DNA of 64,000 bases, from assembly GCA_900545275.1 (NCBI GenBank), contig UQYG01000012.1, positions 1-64,000 on the forward strand. Reading direction: 5' to 3'. Shown piece after piece: positions 1-8,215 of the stretch. A program made the translations under genes and the position numbers. The DNA comes from an uncultured Sutterella sp. GTDB taxonomy: Bacteria > Pseudomonadota > Gammaproteobacteria > Burkholderiales > Burkholderiaceae_F. Numbering within the stretch: position 1 is the first letter of the stretch; each line of letters begins with the position of its first letter. The notes under the pieces were generated by a model. The model ran no database searches. It saw nothing but the letters and a program-made list of their open reading frames with translations, and was not told the origin of the DNA.

Positions 1-2169
1 GCGGGCGGCAAATTCGATAACAACGGCTACAAGATCTCCGGCGGCCTGCACGGCGTCGGGGTTTCCTGCGTCAACGCACTTTCGACGTGGCTGCGCCTTA
101 CCGTGCGCCGCGACGGGGAAGCACGCCTTCTGGAATTTGAACGAGGAAAGGTGAAGGACCGCCAACTCGAAACGCTCGTGAATCCTCATACCGGCGTTGC
201 CGAGGTCGTCTCTCCCATGCGTTTGCTCGGTCAAACGGCCCGCCGGGGAACGGAAGTGCACTTTCTTCCCGACACGCAGATTTTCGAGCAGGTCACGGAA
301 TTCAACTACGACACGCTCCTTTCCCGTCTGCGCGAACTCTCGTTTCTCAATTCCGGCGTCGCCATCAATCTGGCGGACCAGCGTACGGGTCACCATGCCG
401 AACTGAAAACGGAACGCGGTCTCGTCGCCTACGTGGAATTTAAGAATCAGAGCCGCACCGTCCTGCATCCGAAGATTTTCCATGCCCGAGAAACGGTCAC
501 GAGCAACGGCTCGCCCATTGAGGTGGAAGTCGCCATGCAGTGGCACGACGGCTACAATGAATCGCTCTCGGCCTATACGAACAACATTCCCCAGCGCGAC
601 GGCGGCACTCACGTGACGGGGCTGCGCGCTGCGATGACGCGCGTTCTGAAGAACTACATCGAAAAGAACGAAATCGCCAAAAAAGACAAAATTACCTTTG
701 AAGGCGACGATATGCGCGAAGGTCTCACATGCGTGCTGTCGGTCAAGGTTCCGCAACCGAAATTCAGCTCCCAGACCAAGGATAAGCTCGTCTCGAGCGA
801 AGTGCGCCCGGCCGTCGAAGACGTCGTTGCGCGCGAATTCGAGCTTTACCTCGAACAGAATCCCGCAGACGCAAAGATCATCTGCGAAAAGATCGTCGCT
901 GCAGCAAAGGCACGCGATGCCGCCCGAAAGGCCCGCGATTTGAGCCGCAAGAAGTTCTCCGGCGGCGGGTTGCCCGGCAAGCTTGCGGACTGCCGCGAGA
1001 AAAATCCGGCCAACAGCGAACTCTTCCTGGTGGAGGGGGACTCGGCAGGCGGCTCCGCAAAGCAGGGGCGCGACTCCCAGTTTCAGGCCATCCTTCCTCT
1101 GCGCGGCAAAGTGCTGAACGTGGAAAAAACGGCCCAGGACAAGCTTCTGGACTCCGAACAAATTCGCATGCTCACGCTTGCGCTCGGTACGAACATCGGC
1201 AAGAACTTCGACATCTCGAAGCTTCGCTATCACCGCGTCATCATCATGACCGACGCGGACGTCGACGGAGCGCATATCCGCACGCTTTTGCTCACGCTCT
1301 TTTACCGTCAGATGCCGCAACTCATCGAAGGCGGCCACGTCTACATCGCGCAACCGCCTCTCTACAAAGTGCAACGCGGCAGAAATGACAAGGGTACCTT
1401 CCTCAAGGACGAAAAAGAGTGGAACGACTACATCCTGAAGCTTGCTCTCGAGGGCGCTGTTCTCTACCCCAACCAGGCGGCCTATGACGCCAAGGAAGGT
1501 GTTCGCGGTACCGAACTCGAAACGCTGACGGACGAATATCTCGAAGCGCACGACGTCATTGCGCGCCTGCAGAACGTAATCGACCGCGACGTGCTCATGG
1601 CGATCGCTTCCGGTGCGGAACTCAATCTTGAAAACGCGTTCACGACGGAGCGCTCTGCCGCAACGCTCAACGACATGATTCAGGATTCGAACCTCAAGAT
1701 CGAACCCGAATACGACGAAGAGCGAGAACGGCATCAGCTCAAACTTCATCGTCTGCGCCACGGGAACTACAAGACCTATACGGTTCATCCGGAATTTCTT
1801 CTTTCACACGACTACGATAAGCTTCGCACCTGCGCCAAGATGCTCAAGGGCGTCATCGGCGAAGGCGCCCGCATGACCCGCGGTGGCAATGAAGCGACCA
1901 TCCGCGACTTCGGCGAAGGCGTCAACTGGCTTCTCAAGCAGGCTGAGCGCGGACTCACCCGTCAGCGCTACAAGGGACTTGGCGAGATGTCCGCCAAGCA
2001 GCTCAAGGAAACGACCATGGATCCGAGCGTGCGCCGCATGCTGAAGGTCCGTATTGAAGATGCGGCCAATGCCGATGCCATCTTCTCAATGCTGATGGGC
2101 AACGTGGTCGAACCGCGCCGCGACTTCATCGAAGCGAACGCGCTCTTTGTGAGCAACATCGACACCTAA
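1..2169 (+). CDS. gyrB: DNA gyrase subunit B, 5' end missing
   Basis: This is the ATPase subunit of DNA gyrase, which introduces negative supercoils. The reading frame is open from base 1 and begins inside the GHKL ATPase domain (SGGLHGVGVSCVNAL), so roughly the first 80-90 residues lie outside the window. The TOPRIM domain carries LVEGDSAGGSA and the metal-binding DADVDGAHIRTL. The C-terminal part has the Gram-negative insert and ends with QRYKGLGEM and EPRRDFIEANAL, followed by the usual gyrase end SNIDT. The insert and this tail favour GyrB over ParE. A hairpin follows the stop. In relatives gyrB follows dnaA and dnaN, so those genes may lie just left of the window; this cannot be seen here. 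Confidence 0.97.
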   Translation, partial: AGGKFDNNGYKISGGLHGVGVSCVNALSTWLRLTVRRDGEARLLEFERGKVKDRQLETLVNPHTGVAEVVSPMRLLGQTARRGTEVHFLPDTQIFEQVTEFNYDTLLSRLRELSFLNSGVAINLADQRTGHHAELKTERGLVAYVEFKNQSRTVLHPKIFHARETVTSNGSPIEVEVAMQWHDGYNESLSAYTNNIPQRDGGTHVTGLRAAMTRVLKNYIEKNEIAKKDKITFEGDDMREGLTCVLSVKVPQPKFSSQTKDKLVSSEVRPAVEDVVAREFELYLEQNPADAKIICEKIVAAAKARDAARKARDLSRKKFSGGGLPGKLADCREKNPANSELFLVEGDSAGGSAKQGRDSQFQAILPLRGKVLNVEKTAQDKLLDSEQIRMLTLALGTNIGKNFDISKLRYHRVIIMTDADVDGAHIRTLLLTLFYRQMPQLIEGGHVYIAQPPLYKVQRGRNDKGTFLKDEKEWNDYILKLALEGAVLYPNQAAYDAKEGVRGTELETLTDEYLEAHDVIARLQNVIDRDVLMAIASGAELNLENAFTTERSAATLNDMIQDSNLKIEPEYDEERERHQLKLHRLRHGNYKTYTVHPEFLLSHDYDKLRTCAKMLKGVIGEGARMTRGGNEATIRDFGEGVNWLLKQAERGLTRQRYKGLGEMSAKQLKETTMDPSVRRMLKVRIEDAANADAIFSMLMGNVVEPRRDFIEANALFVSNIDT

Positions 2170-2180
2170 GAAAAACGGAG

Positions 2181-2204
2181 GGGAACGGTCAGCCGACCGT
2201 TCCC
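2181..2204 (+). terminator. Hairpin after gyrB
   Basis: A perfect 10-bp stem (GGGAACGGTC with GACCGTTCCC) and an AGCC loop lie just after the gyrB stop. Only a short T-rich stretch follows, so termination may be partial. The next gene starts 22 bases later on the same strand. Confidence 0.6.
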
Positions 2205-2226
2205 TCATTTCAAGAGGGGAAACCGC

Positions 2227-3177
2227 ATGCAGGAAGGCTTAGAAAAAACTCCGGACGAACTCGTTGTGGCGATTTCCTCCCGGGCCCTTTTTGACCTCGA
2301 GAATGAACACCGTCTTTTTGAAGAAAAGGGCTACAGCGCTTTCCGTGACTACCAGCTCGCTCACAAGAAGGATGTGCTCGAGCCGGGCGTAGCCTTTCCC
2401 TTCGTCCGTCGCCTTCTCTCCCTCAACGAGCGCTTCGCTCCGTACCGTCCCCTTCGCGTCGTGGTTCTTTCAAGAAATTCACCGGAAACGGCGCAACGCT
2501 TCTTTTATTCCTGCCGACACTACGAACTTCCCATTCTGGCGGGCGCCTTTACGTCGGGGCATTCCACCTTTCCCTACATCCGCCCCTTCAACGTGTCGCT
2601 CTTTCTGAGCGCAAACCGTGAGAACGTGAAGAGAGCGATCGAAGCGGGGCTTCCCGCCGGCTTGGTTCTGCCCGGACACAAAGAAATCGATGACGACACC
2701 GATTCCTCGCTTCGCATCGCCTTTGACTTTGACGGCGTGATCGCTGGTGACGAAAGCGAGCGCGCCTTCCAAAAGGGAGGTCTTGCCGCGTTTCATGAAT
2801 GGGAGGAGAACAATGTAGAACGCCCCCATCAGGCGGGACCGTTGCGGGGTTTATTCGAGAAGCTTTCTTCTCTTCAACGACTCGACTACGACTTGCACGG
2901 GCGTAACGATCCCTATTTTCACCCTGCCCTGCGGATATCCATCGTCACGTCGCGCGGAGCACCGAGCGAGGAGCGCCTCATCAAGACGCTCAAGACCTTC
3001 GGCATGAGCGCCGCCGAACTCGTTTTGCTCGACGGATTAAACAAGCGTCCCGTTCTCGAAGCCATACGACCGCACATCTTCTTTGACGATCAACTGCGCC
3101 ACCTTGAAGACACGGCGTCTGTGGTCCCGAGCGTTTTGATTCCCTTCGGCATTCACAACGAAGTGAAGTCGGAATAA
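2227..3177 (+). CDS. 5'-nucleotidase, cytosolic type I family
   Basis: The 316-residue protein resembles the prokaryotic members of the cytosolic 5'-nucleotidase I family (Pfam 5-nucleotidase), which hydrolyse nucleoside monophosphates. Near residues 167-180 is the family signature FDFDGVIAGDESE, with the HAD-like aspartates. Other recognisable segments are VVLSRNSPETAQR, PYIRPFNVSLFLSAN and FFDDQLRHLE near the C-terminus. No signal peptide or membrane segment is seen, so it should be cytoplasmic. The ATG is preceded by GAGGGG at a normal distance. It sits alone between gyrB and an AT-rich gap. The substrate cannot be told from sequence. Confidence 0.85.
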   Translation: MQEGLEKTPDELVVAISSRALFDLENEHRLFEEKGYSAFRDYQLAHKKDVLEPGVAFPFVRRLLSLNERFAPYRPLRVVVLSRNSPETAQRFFYSCRHYELPILAGAFTSGHSTFPYIRPFNVSLFLSANRENVKRAIEAGLPAGLVLPGHKEIDDDTDSSLRIAFDFDGVIAGDESERAFQKGGLAAFHEWEENNVERPHQAGPLRGLFEKLSSLQRLDYDLHGRNDPYFHPALRISIVTSRGAPSEERLIKTLKTFGMSAAELVLLDGLNKRPVLEAIRPHIFFDDQLRHLEDTASVVPSVLIPFGIHNEVKSE

Positions 3178-3623
3178 TTTAGTAACCCTTTGATAGTACA
3201 GACATAATAAAACAAAAATCACCCGCTCGCATAAACTTACCAACAGCTTGCCAACAAGTTGTACTCCGGTCCTTTGTCTCGAAAATTCCTTCTTTTGTCT
3301 TCTCTATTTTCTTATCTCAAACTCATCTTTATCCATTTCGGACGCTTTCCTTGCCTTCCATCCTCCACTTATCCATACAATAGATACTATTATTGATTTT
3401 TTAATAATAGTAGTAAGTAGTAAACAGGCAGACGCGTTTTTGTGGAAAACTCACTCAACTTGTTGTTTTCAAAACTTCTTGAGGCTAGGAAAAGTACGTG
3501 GACAAGCCTGAGGAAAGCGGGTGGATTGTTTGTTGAACATAAAGAACAACTTTGAATTGGAACGTGTTCGCGACGCAGTTATCCACAAACAAGAAAGTTT
3601 ACTTTTAAGGTTTCAACATAGTT
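3178..3623. other. AT-rich intergenic region with DnaA boxes (candidate replication origin)
   Basis: This 446-bp gap is visibly AT-rich against GC-rich surroundings. TTATCCACA at 3579-3587 is a perfect DnaA box. TTTTCCACA, on the minus strand at 3441-3449, fits TTWTNCACA. One-mismatch boxes are TTATCCATA at 3369-3377 and TTATGCACC at 3622-3630, which overlaps the next start codon. TTATCCATT at 3329-3337 is weaker. Between the boxes, 3376-3424 is nearly pure AT and ends in TAGTAGTAAGTAGTAA, like a DnaA-trio unwinding element. No convincing gene is present. The gyrB neighbourhood fits an origin, but gyrB is transcribed towards this site, which is atypical, so the role is an inference. Confidence 0.6.
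3386..3411. repeat. AT-only inverted repeat inside the candidate origin
   Basis: ACTATTATT (3386-3394) and AATAATAGT (3403-3411) form a perfect 9-bp inverted repeat around an 8-base T-rich loop. It is immediately followed by the TAG/TAA triplet run. It could help strand opening, or form a weak hairpin. Confidence 0.6.
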
Positions 3624-4304
3624 ATGCACCAAAATAAACAACATTTTTGTTCTCTTTTCAAGGGGCGTCTCTCTGTGCTGGCGGTCATTCTCGGTTCCGC
3701 AGTTATGCTCCAGGGGTGTGTGTTGGCGCCGATCGTCGTGGGCGGAGCTGCCATCGGTACGGCTTCCGTCATGACCGACCGTCGTTCGGCCGGAACGATC
3801 GTCAACGATCAGGTTCTTGAGTCCCGCGTGGTGTACGAGATCAACCGCGTCCTCGGCGAAAAGGAGCATCACATTACGGCGACGAGCTATGAGGGCAAGG
3901 TACTTCTCACTGGAGAGGTGAAGACGGAGGAGGCCCGAAAGACGGCCGAACGGATTGCGAGCCGAAGCCAGGATGTGGTCGCCGTGGTCAACGAGCTGGC
4001 CGTGATGGATCCTACTTCTCTTTCCACGCGTCTCTCCGACTCCATGTTGGCAACCAAGGTGCGTACCGCTCTCTTCGGAACGGAAGAGGTCCAGCTCAAT
4101 CAGATGAAGGTCACCGTGGACCGCGGGATCGTCTACCTGATGGGGATCGTCACCCGTGAGGAAGCCCGACGTGCGGCCAACGTGGCGGCGGGGGTTTCCG
4201 GCGTTCAGATGGTGGTGACGGTGTTCAACATCGAATCCGAAGAATACATTCGCGAGCGTCTGAAGAATCTCAACAACGCTCAAACGAAAACGGACGCCCA
4301 TTGA
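3624..4304 (+). CDS. BON-domain outer-membrane lipoprotein, DolP/YraP-like
   Basis: The protein of about 226 residues begins with a lipoprotein signal peptide ending in the lipobox LQGC (Cys 32), so it should be lipidated. Two BON domains follow: about residues 60-127 (VVYEINRVLG...GKVLLTGEV) and 138-205 (KVRTALFG...GIVYLMGIVTREEA). This is the architecture of DolP (YraP), a lipoprotein supporting outer-membrane integrity. The ATG at 3624 lacks a clear ribosome-binding site. An in-frame GTG at 3675 has AAGGGG upstream but would leave a very short signal peptide without basic residues, so 3624 is preferred. The start codon overlaps a DnaA-like box. Confidence 0.85.
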   Translation: MHQNKQHFCSLFKGRLSVLAVILGSAVMLQGCVLAPIVVGGAAIGTASVMTDRRSAGTIVNDQVLESRVVYEINRVLGEKEHHITATSYEGKVLLTGEVKTEEARKTAERIASRSQDVVAVVNELAVMDPTSLSTRLSDSMLATKVRTALFGTEEVQLNQMKVTVDRGIVYLMGIVTREEARRAANVAAGVSGVQMVVTVFNIESEEYIRERLKNLNNAQTKTDAH

Positions 4305-4319
4305 CGTCCGATAGGGGGA

Positions 4320-4346
4320 GGTCCGTCGGTTTGTCGCCGGCGGACC
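4320..4346. terminator. Bidirectional hairpin between convergent genes
   Basis: GGTCCGTCGG and CCGGCGGACC pair over 10 bp with one wobble. The hairpin lies between the stop codons of two convergent genes, but neither side has a long T-run. Confidence 0.5.
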
Positions 4347-4352
4347 GAAGAG

Positions 4353-5105
4353 TCATTCGCGCGGACAGCCTCTGAGGCTCGTCCCCGTGTGGCGCGCCGC
4401 CTCTTTTTCCAACCATCGGATGTTTTTTTCATCGAGTTCGCGGAAAAGGAGGTCAACGAGCGTTTCATTTTGGTTGCCGAACTGCAGAATGCTGAGCCTT
4501 TTTACGCCGTGCTTCGTAGCGAGCGTTCGGGCAGTTTGCTGGGCTTCCTCTTCGTTGCTGAAGCGACCGAAGAGAATGCCCCATCCTTCGTCCTGAAAAT
4601 ACGTGACGACGTGTCCGGTGACGCCGTCTTTCTCGAGCGTCTTCCAACGGCGCTCCGCGGCTCCGCGCGTCTGTCCCACGATCGTGTAGACGCCGAATTC
4701 ACTTGCCAGCGAGGTGCGGACCATCTGCATGTGATTTTCCAGTCCTTTCGGACCGAGAAGTGTATGCAGACGAGGCAGATCCCGTTCGCTCCAGGGGCCC
4801 CAGATCCGACAACGTTCCATCGGAACGGCCTCTTCCTTGGCGGCTACCTGTGCTTGCGGCGGCAGGGGTGCCTGATCCTTTTCTGAGTTTTCTTCAAGAG
4901 GAGAGGTTTGTTCTTCCCGGACGGCGGGAGCCTGCGGTGTGACGTGCGACATCTGTACGAGTTCGGGGCGCTGAAGCGAGAAGTTCCTCAGGGTCACCGA
5001 AACCTCTTCGGATTCGACGGCGCGCAACGGTTCATCGGGTGAAACGTACAGCGCGGCGGTGAGACCGGCCCATGCGAGCCATGAAACCAGAGCGAACTCC
5101 TTCAT
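4353..5105 (-). CDS. SPOR-domain membrane protein
   Basis: The 250-residue protein has an N-terminal hydrophobic segment (about residues 4-22), a long proline- and glutamate-rich linker, and a C-terminal SPOR-like domain (about 138-220; FGVYTIVGQTRGAAER, GWGILFGRFSNEEEAQ). SPOR domains bind denuded peptidoglycan, often at division sites. It is the last gene of birA-coaX-SPOR, with 7 bases after the coaX stop. The C-terminal 30 residues beyond the domain are unassigned. Its exact partner cannot be inferred from sequence. Confidence 0.75.
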   Translation of the reverse strand: MKEFALVSWLAWAGLTAALYVSPDEPLRAVESEEVSVTLRNFSLQRPELVQMSHVTPQAPAVREEQTSPLEENSEKDQAPLPPQAQVAAKEEAVPMERCRIWGPWSERDLPRLHTLLGPKGLENHMQMVRTSLASEFGVYTIVGQTRGAAERRWKTLEKDGVTGHVVTYFQDEGWGILFGRFSNEEEAQQTARTLATKHGVKRLSILQFGNQNETLVDLLFRELDEKNIRWLEKEAARHTGTSLRGCPRE

Positions 5106-5112
5106 CTTTCTT

Positions 5113-5883
5113 TTACCTCTTTGATTCCCGAGCCTTTTGTGCCAGACCTCCGAGCACGAGATTGTGCCGAACGATGAGCGTCGGATGCAGAGCCCTCAAG
5201 CGGGGCGCCAAAAAACGGGAGGAACCGCCCGCCAAAATGATCTTCGGGCGCTGTCCCGCTTCGCACATGCTTTCGTAAGCCTGCGCGATGAGACCGACTT
5301 GAGCGTCAATGATACCCGTCGTAATGGCGTCAGACGAACAAAGCGGAAAGTCCTTGTGTTCCGTCAGACTGCTGTCGAGCGTAGGCACCGCCGACAGTAG
5401 CGCCTTGTGCATCAAAGCGGGCCCCGGAGCGATGCGCCCGCCCATGAAGCGGTATTCTCCTAGTCCCGTCATAAAGACGCTGTCCACTGTCGTGGCGGTG
5501 CCTGCATGCACGACCAAGAGGGGTGTGCCGCGAAAGAGGGATAGAGCGCCGATGGCGGCGTACCAGCGGTCGGGGCCGAGCTGTCCCGTTCTCTCGTACG
5601 CGTTGGTGAGCGTGAAGCCAACGGCTCTGTGTGTAGATTCGGATCGAACCCATTCCCACGGAATGCCGTGATCATTGAAGAATTTCGTGGCGGAAAACGC
5701 GAGCGTCGGGGAGGCGACGGTGCAGCCGATGACGCGGCTCGGCCTCAGAGCGAGCCAGTTTCGGTAGAGCTCGTCCTTACCCTGCGTGCTTCCCTGATGA
5801 ACGACGGTGTGCGGCGTGTCCGCCTCTTCTGGAGTCGTCCATTTTAGGGCTGTGTTGCCGAGATCAATCAAAAGAGTCGTCAT
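5113..5883 (-). CDS. coaX: Type III pantothenate kinase
   Basis: CoaX phosphorylates pantothenate, the first step of coenzyme A synthesis. The 256-residue protein opens with MTTLLIDLGNTALKW, containing the DxGNT phosphate-binding motif. It carries GPDRWYAAIGA and the catalytic segment VVHAGTATTVD, and later GGRIAPG and ILAGGSS, all family hallmarks. The start used here overlaps the birA stop by four bases (ATGA), indicating translational coupling. A longer open frame upstream lies inside birA and is rejected. Confidence 0.96.
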   Translation of the reverse strand: MTTLLIDLGNTALKWTTPEEADTPHTVVHQGSTQGKDELYRNWLALRPSRVIGCTVASPTLAFSATKFFNDHGIPWEWVRSESTHRAVGFTLTNAYERTGQLGPDRWYAAIGALSLFRGTPLLVVHAGTATTVDSVFMTGLGEYRFMGGRIAPGPALMHKALLSAVPTLDSSLTEHKDFPLCSSDAITTGIIDAQVGLIAQAYESMCEAGQRPKIILAGGSSRFLAPRLRALHPTLIVRHNLVLGGLAQKARESKR

Positions 5884-6665
5884 GGTTCTGTCGGGCAAAG
5901 GCTGCCGCTTCGGAAAGTCCGCATCCCGTCCGAAGTTTCGAGACACAGGGCGCCTTCTTCCGTAATGCCGCGCACGACGCCGCGCACGGCACTGCGTCCG
6001 TCGAAATCGCAGAGGCGTACGCTTCGGTTGGAAAAGGCGTCCACCGCATGCCACAATGCCGGCAGACAGTGCACGGGCGTTTTGGGAAAAGCACCCAGGG
6101 TGTCGAGTAGATCTCTTGCGATGATGCCGAGCATGTGGCCCGCTTCAGCGGAGCGGCGGCGGACCAACGGTCCCCGATCTCGAAGCGAACGCACCGGCCA
6201 TCCCTGCGTCGTTACGCCTGCGTCTGCGTCGAGGTTGATGCCGATGCCGATGACGGCGCATCCGTTGAGCTGTTCAAAGAGAATGCCGCCGGTTTTTCCG
6301 TTCGCTAGCCATAGATCGTTGGGCCACTTCAATCCCACGGGATAACCGAGACGCTGCAGGGATTCCGCGACGGAAATGCCGACGACGATTGGCAGACGAA
6401 CACATTCGTTTCCTTGCGTTGCGTAGGGGAGAGCCAGCGTAAAGAGCAGGGATTCGCGCGGAGTTCTCCAGGTTTTTCCTCTGGTGCCCCGTCCTGCGGT
6501 TTGCCGTTCGCTTGTGCGCAGGACCGGACGCGCAAGGGGATGTTCTCGGATGCGTTCTTTCAGGTCGTCGCTCGTGCTGCCGGTTACCTCGACGCATTCC
6601 ACCGAGACCTCGGTATTGAGCAACGCCCGTCGAAGCGCAACGGTAAACTCCGTCGTTTGCAGCAT
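5880..6665 (-). CDS. birA: Biotin-[acetyl-CoA-carboxylase] ligase, no DNA-binding domain
   Basis: The enzyme makes biotinyl-5'-AMP and transfers biotin to carboxyl-carrier proteins. The 261 residues contain RQTAGRGTRGKTW (the biotinyl-AMP loop), the catalytic KWPNDLW, KTGGILFE and IGIGINLD, and a C-terminal SH3-like domain. It lacks the N-terminal winged helix of E. coli BirA, so it should be a monofunctional ligase that does not repress the biotin operon. It is the first gene of a minus-strand operon with coaX and the SPOR gene. Confidence 0.95.
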   Translation of the reverse strand: MLQTTEFTVALRRALLNTEVSVECVEVTGSTSDDLKERIREHPLARPVLRTSERQTAGRGTRGKTWRTPRESLLFTLALPYATQGNECVRLPIVVGISVAESLQRLGYPVGLKWPNDLWLANGKTGGILFEQLNGCAVIGIGINLDADAGVTTQGWPVRSLRDRGPLVRRRSAEAGHMLGIIARDLLDTLGAFPKTPVHCLPALWHAVDAFSNRSVRLCDFDGRSAVRGVVRGITEEGALCLETSDGMRTFRSGSLCPTEP

Positions 6666-6666
6666 A

Positions 6667-6717
6667 AAAATCGGATGAGGAAAAAAGGGTTGGGTACAAT
6701 ATGAAGCTTCCGATTTT
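6667..6717. promoter_or_regulatory. Inverted repeat and possible promoter between birA and the dacA homologue
   Basis: AAAATCGGA (6667-6675) and TCCGATTTT (6709-6717) are perfect 9-bp inverted arms. They flank a possible -10 hexamer TACAAT (6695-6700) facing the plus strand. The spacing of arm to arm is 33 bases. A short CCGCA-TTG-TGCGG hairpin follows at 6718-6730. No convincing -35 is seen. An operator role is inference. Confidence 0.35.
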
Positions 6718-6778
6718 CCGCATTGTGCGGATCACGGAAGCGTCCGTTCATTTTGTCATATTTCCGCTTTTCACAACG

Positions 6779-7942
6779 ATGCCTCTTCGGAGACTTCTGA
6801 TTCCCCGACTTTTGTTCCTGTTGGGACTTCTGTGCCTCTCCCTGACTCCCTGGTGCGTGCGGGCCCAATCGGGCGTGCTCGTGGATTTGGTGAGCGGACA
6901 GGCCATCCTGGAGGACAGGGCCGACGAACGAGCATCAGTGGGGGCGCTCAATCGCTTGGTCGTCCTTGACGCTTTGTTCTCCGAGTTGGAGAGCCGAAAA
7001 CTTTCTCTCGCGGATACGTTGGACGTGCAGGAGGCGCATGCCGCGCCCCTATCGCTCAAGGCGGGTGACTCGGTGAGCTATGAAGTCCTTCTGGTCGCTT
7101 ATGCAGCGCAGGGAAACGAAAGGGCGGCTCGCGAGGCGGTTCAGGTACTTTTTCCTAATGACGCAACGTTTGCCGCTGCGCTTGCCGCCGGTTTTGGAAA
7201 GGTCGGCGTAAAAGATGCCGGATTCGAGCGAATGGAAACTTCGCTTTTCCCGGTCCCGACCGTGTCGCCGAAAGACATGGCGGTCTTCATTGAAGATTTT
7301 TGGAATCGTCGCCCCGAGGTGAGACGCTGGTTGACACAAATCGACATCGAGGTGGGAGAGCGCATTTTCCACAACAGCAATGCGGTTCTTCCGAACGATC
7401 GAACCGTCAGCGGTCTCGTGATCGGAGGTGAGGAGAAAAACTGGAGCGGCGCGGCCGTGTTGGAAAATCCTCTGCCGGACGGTTCCGTACGCCGGTTGCT
7501 TTCGGTTTCCGTCGCACAGGCCTCGAGAAAGATGTTGGTTTCCACTTTGGGAGAATCGCTTCAGGCAGGACTGCGGCAATTCGAGACCGTGCCCCTCTAC
7601 CGACCGGGCGATCGGATCGGAACCCTTCACGTGTACGGCGGGGAACGTCCGGAATTGACTTACACCGTGCGGGACGAAGTTCACATTACGCTCTCGCGAG
7701 AAGAACTGATGGACAACGGGCTTTCCGCTCTGTCGCTTCGTTTGGTGCATCCTACGCCCTTGATGGCCCCCGTTCGCGAGGGAGACGTTTTGGGAACGCT
7801 TACCCTCACGTACAACGGAGAGATCTTCCGAAAGATTCCCGTCGTTGCGCTTGAGTCGCTCGAAAAGGGATCGTTCTGGCAGCGACTGCGCGATACCGTT
7901 CTATTGGCCGTTTCCGACGAGAGCGGCCGCACTGAGGAATGA
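6779..7942 (+). CDS. Catalytically inactive DacA/PBP5-6 homologue
   Basis: The 387-residue protein has a signal peptide (LLFLLGLLCLSL...CVRA), a region aligning with the S11 D,D-carboxypeptidase fold, and a clear PBP5 C-terminal domain (YRPGDRIGTLHVYGG to PVVALESLEKG). Position next to ybeD matches the dacA locus of E. coli. All three catalytic motifs are lost: SxxK reads ALNR (Ala56, Arg59), SGN reads QGN (111-113), and KTG reads VIG (214-216). It should not cleave or bind penicillin covalently and may be a structural or regulatory relic. An ATG at 6701 is in frame, but it sits on the putative -10, and the signal peptide starts naturally at 6779. Confidence 0.85.
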   Translation: MPLRRLLIPRLLFLLGLLCLSLTPWCVRAQSGVLVDLVSGQAILEDRADERASVGALNRLVVLDALFSELESRKLSLADTLDVQEAHAAPLSLKAGDSVSYEVLLVAYAAQGNERAAREAVQVLFPNDATFAAALAAGFGKVGVKDAGFERMETSLFPVPTVSPKDMAVFIEDFWNRRPEVRRWLTQIDIEVGERIFHNSNAVLPNDRTVSGLVIGGEEKNWSGAAVLENPLPDGSVRRLLSVSVAQASRKMLVSTLGESLQAGLRQFETVPLYRPGDRIGTLHVYGGERPELTYTVRDEVHITLSREELMDNGLSALSLRLVHPTPLMAPVREGDVLGTLTLTYNGEIFRKIPVVALESLEKGSFWQRLRDTVLLAVSDESGRTEE

Positions 7943-8211
7943 AAATGCAAAAAGAACAGAAAGTGATGGAATTTCCGATGGAGTTTCCCATCAAGGTGAT
8001 GGGGGTGAACGACGAGGCGCTGCTCGCAGAAATGAATGCGTTGGCCGGCGGGCACTTTCGGGAATTCGACGCAGCCCGCACTTCTACGAACCTTTCGCGG
8101 ACCGGTAAGTATATGTCCGTGACGCTTGTGGTGCTCGCGGACTCCCGCGAGCAGCTTGACGATTTCTATCGCCGCGTCGTGGCGCATCCTCTGGTCAAAG
8201 TGGCTCTCTAA
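7939..8211 (+). CDS. ybeD: YbeD family protein (DUF493)
   Basis: This 90-residue protein belongs to the DUF493 (YbeD) family. It has the typical FPIKVMG strand and a C-terminal half of the form GKYMSVTLVVLADSREQ...HPLVKVAL, predicting a small ACT-like fold. The molecular role is not established. It overlaps the dacA homologue by four bases (ATGA), the same dacA-ybeD order as in E. coli. Here menA follows instead of the expected lipB-lipA. Confidence 0.88.
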   Translation: MKMQKEQKVMEFPMEFPIKVMGVNDEALLAEMNALAGGHFREFDAARTSTNLSRTGKYMSVTLVVLADSREQLDDFYRRVVAHPLVKVAL

Positions 8212-8215
8212 CAGA

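Noticed and set aside
3248..3511. 87-residue open frame in the candidate origin
   Set aside because: No RBS or family pattern is seen. The composition is that of AT-rich DNA, and DnaA boxes lie within it.
3579..4301. Minus-strand frame opposite the BON-domain gene
   Set aside because: The plus-strand gene has a signal peptide, a lipobox and two BON domains, so this frame is a shadow.
5884..6054. N-terminal extension of coaX
   Set aside because: It runs inside birA in another frame; the CoaX fold begins exactly at the ATG at 5883.
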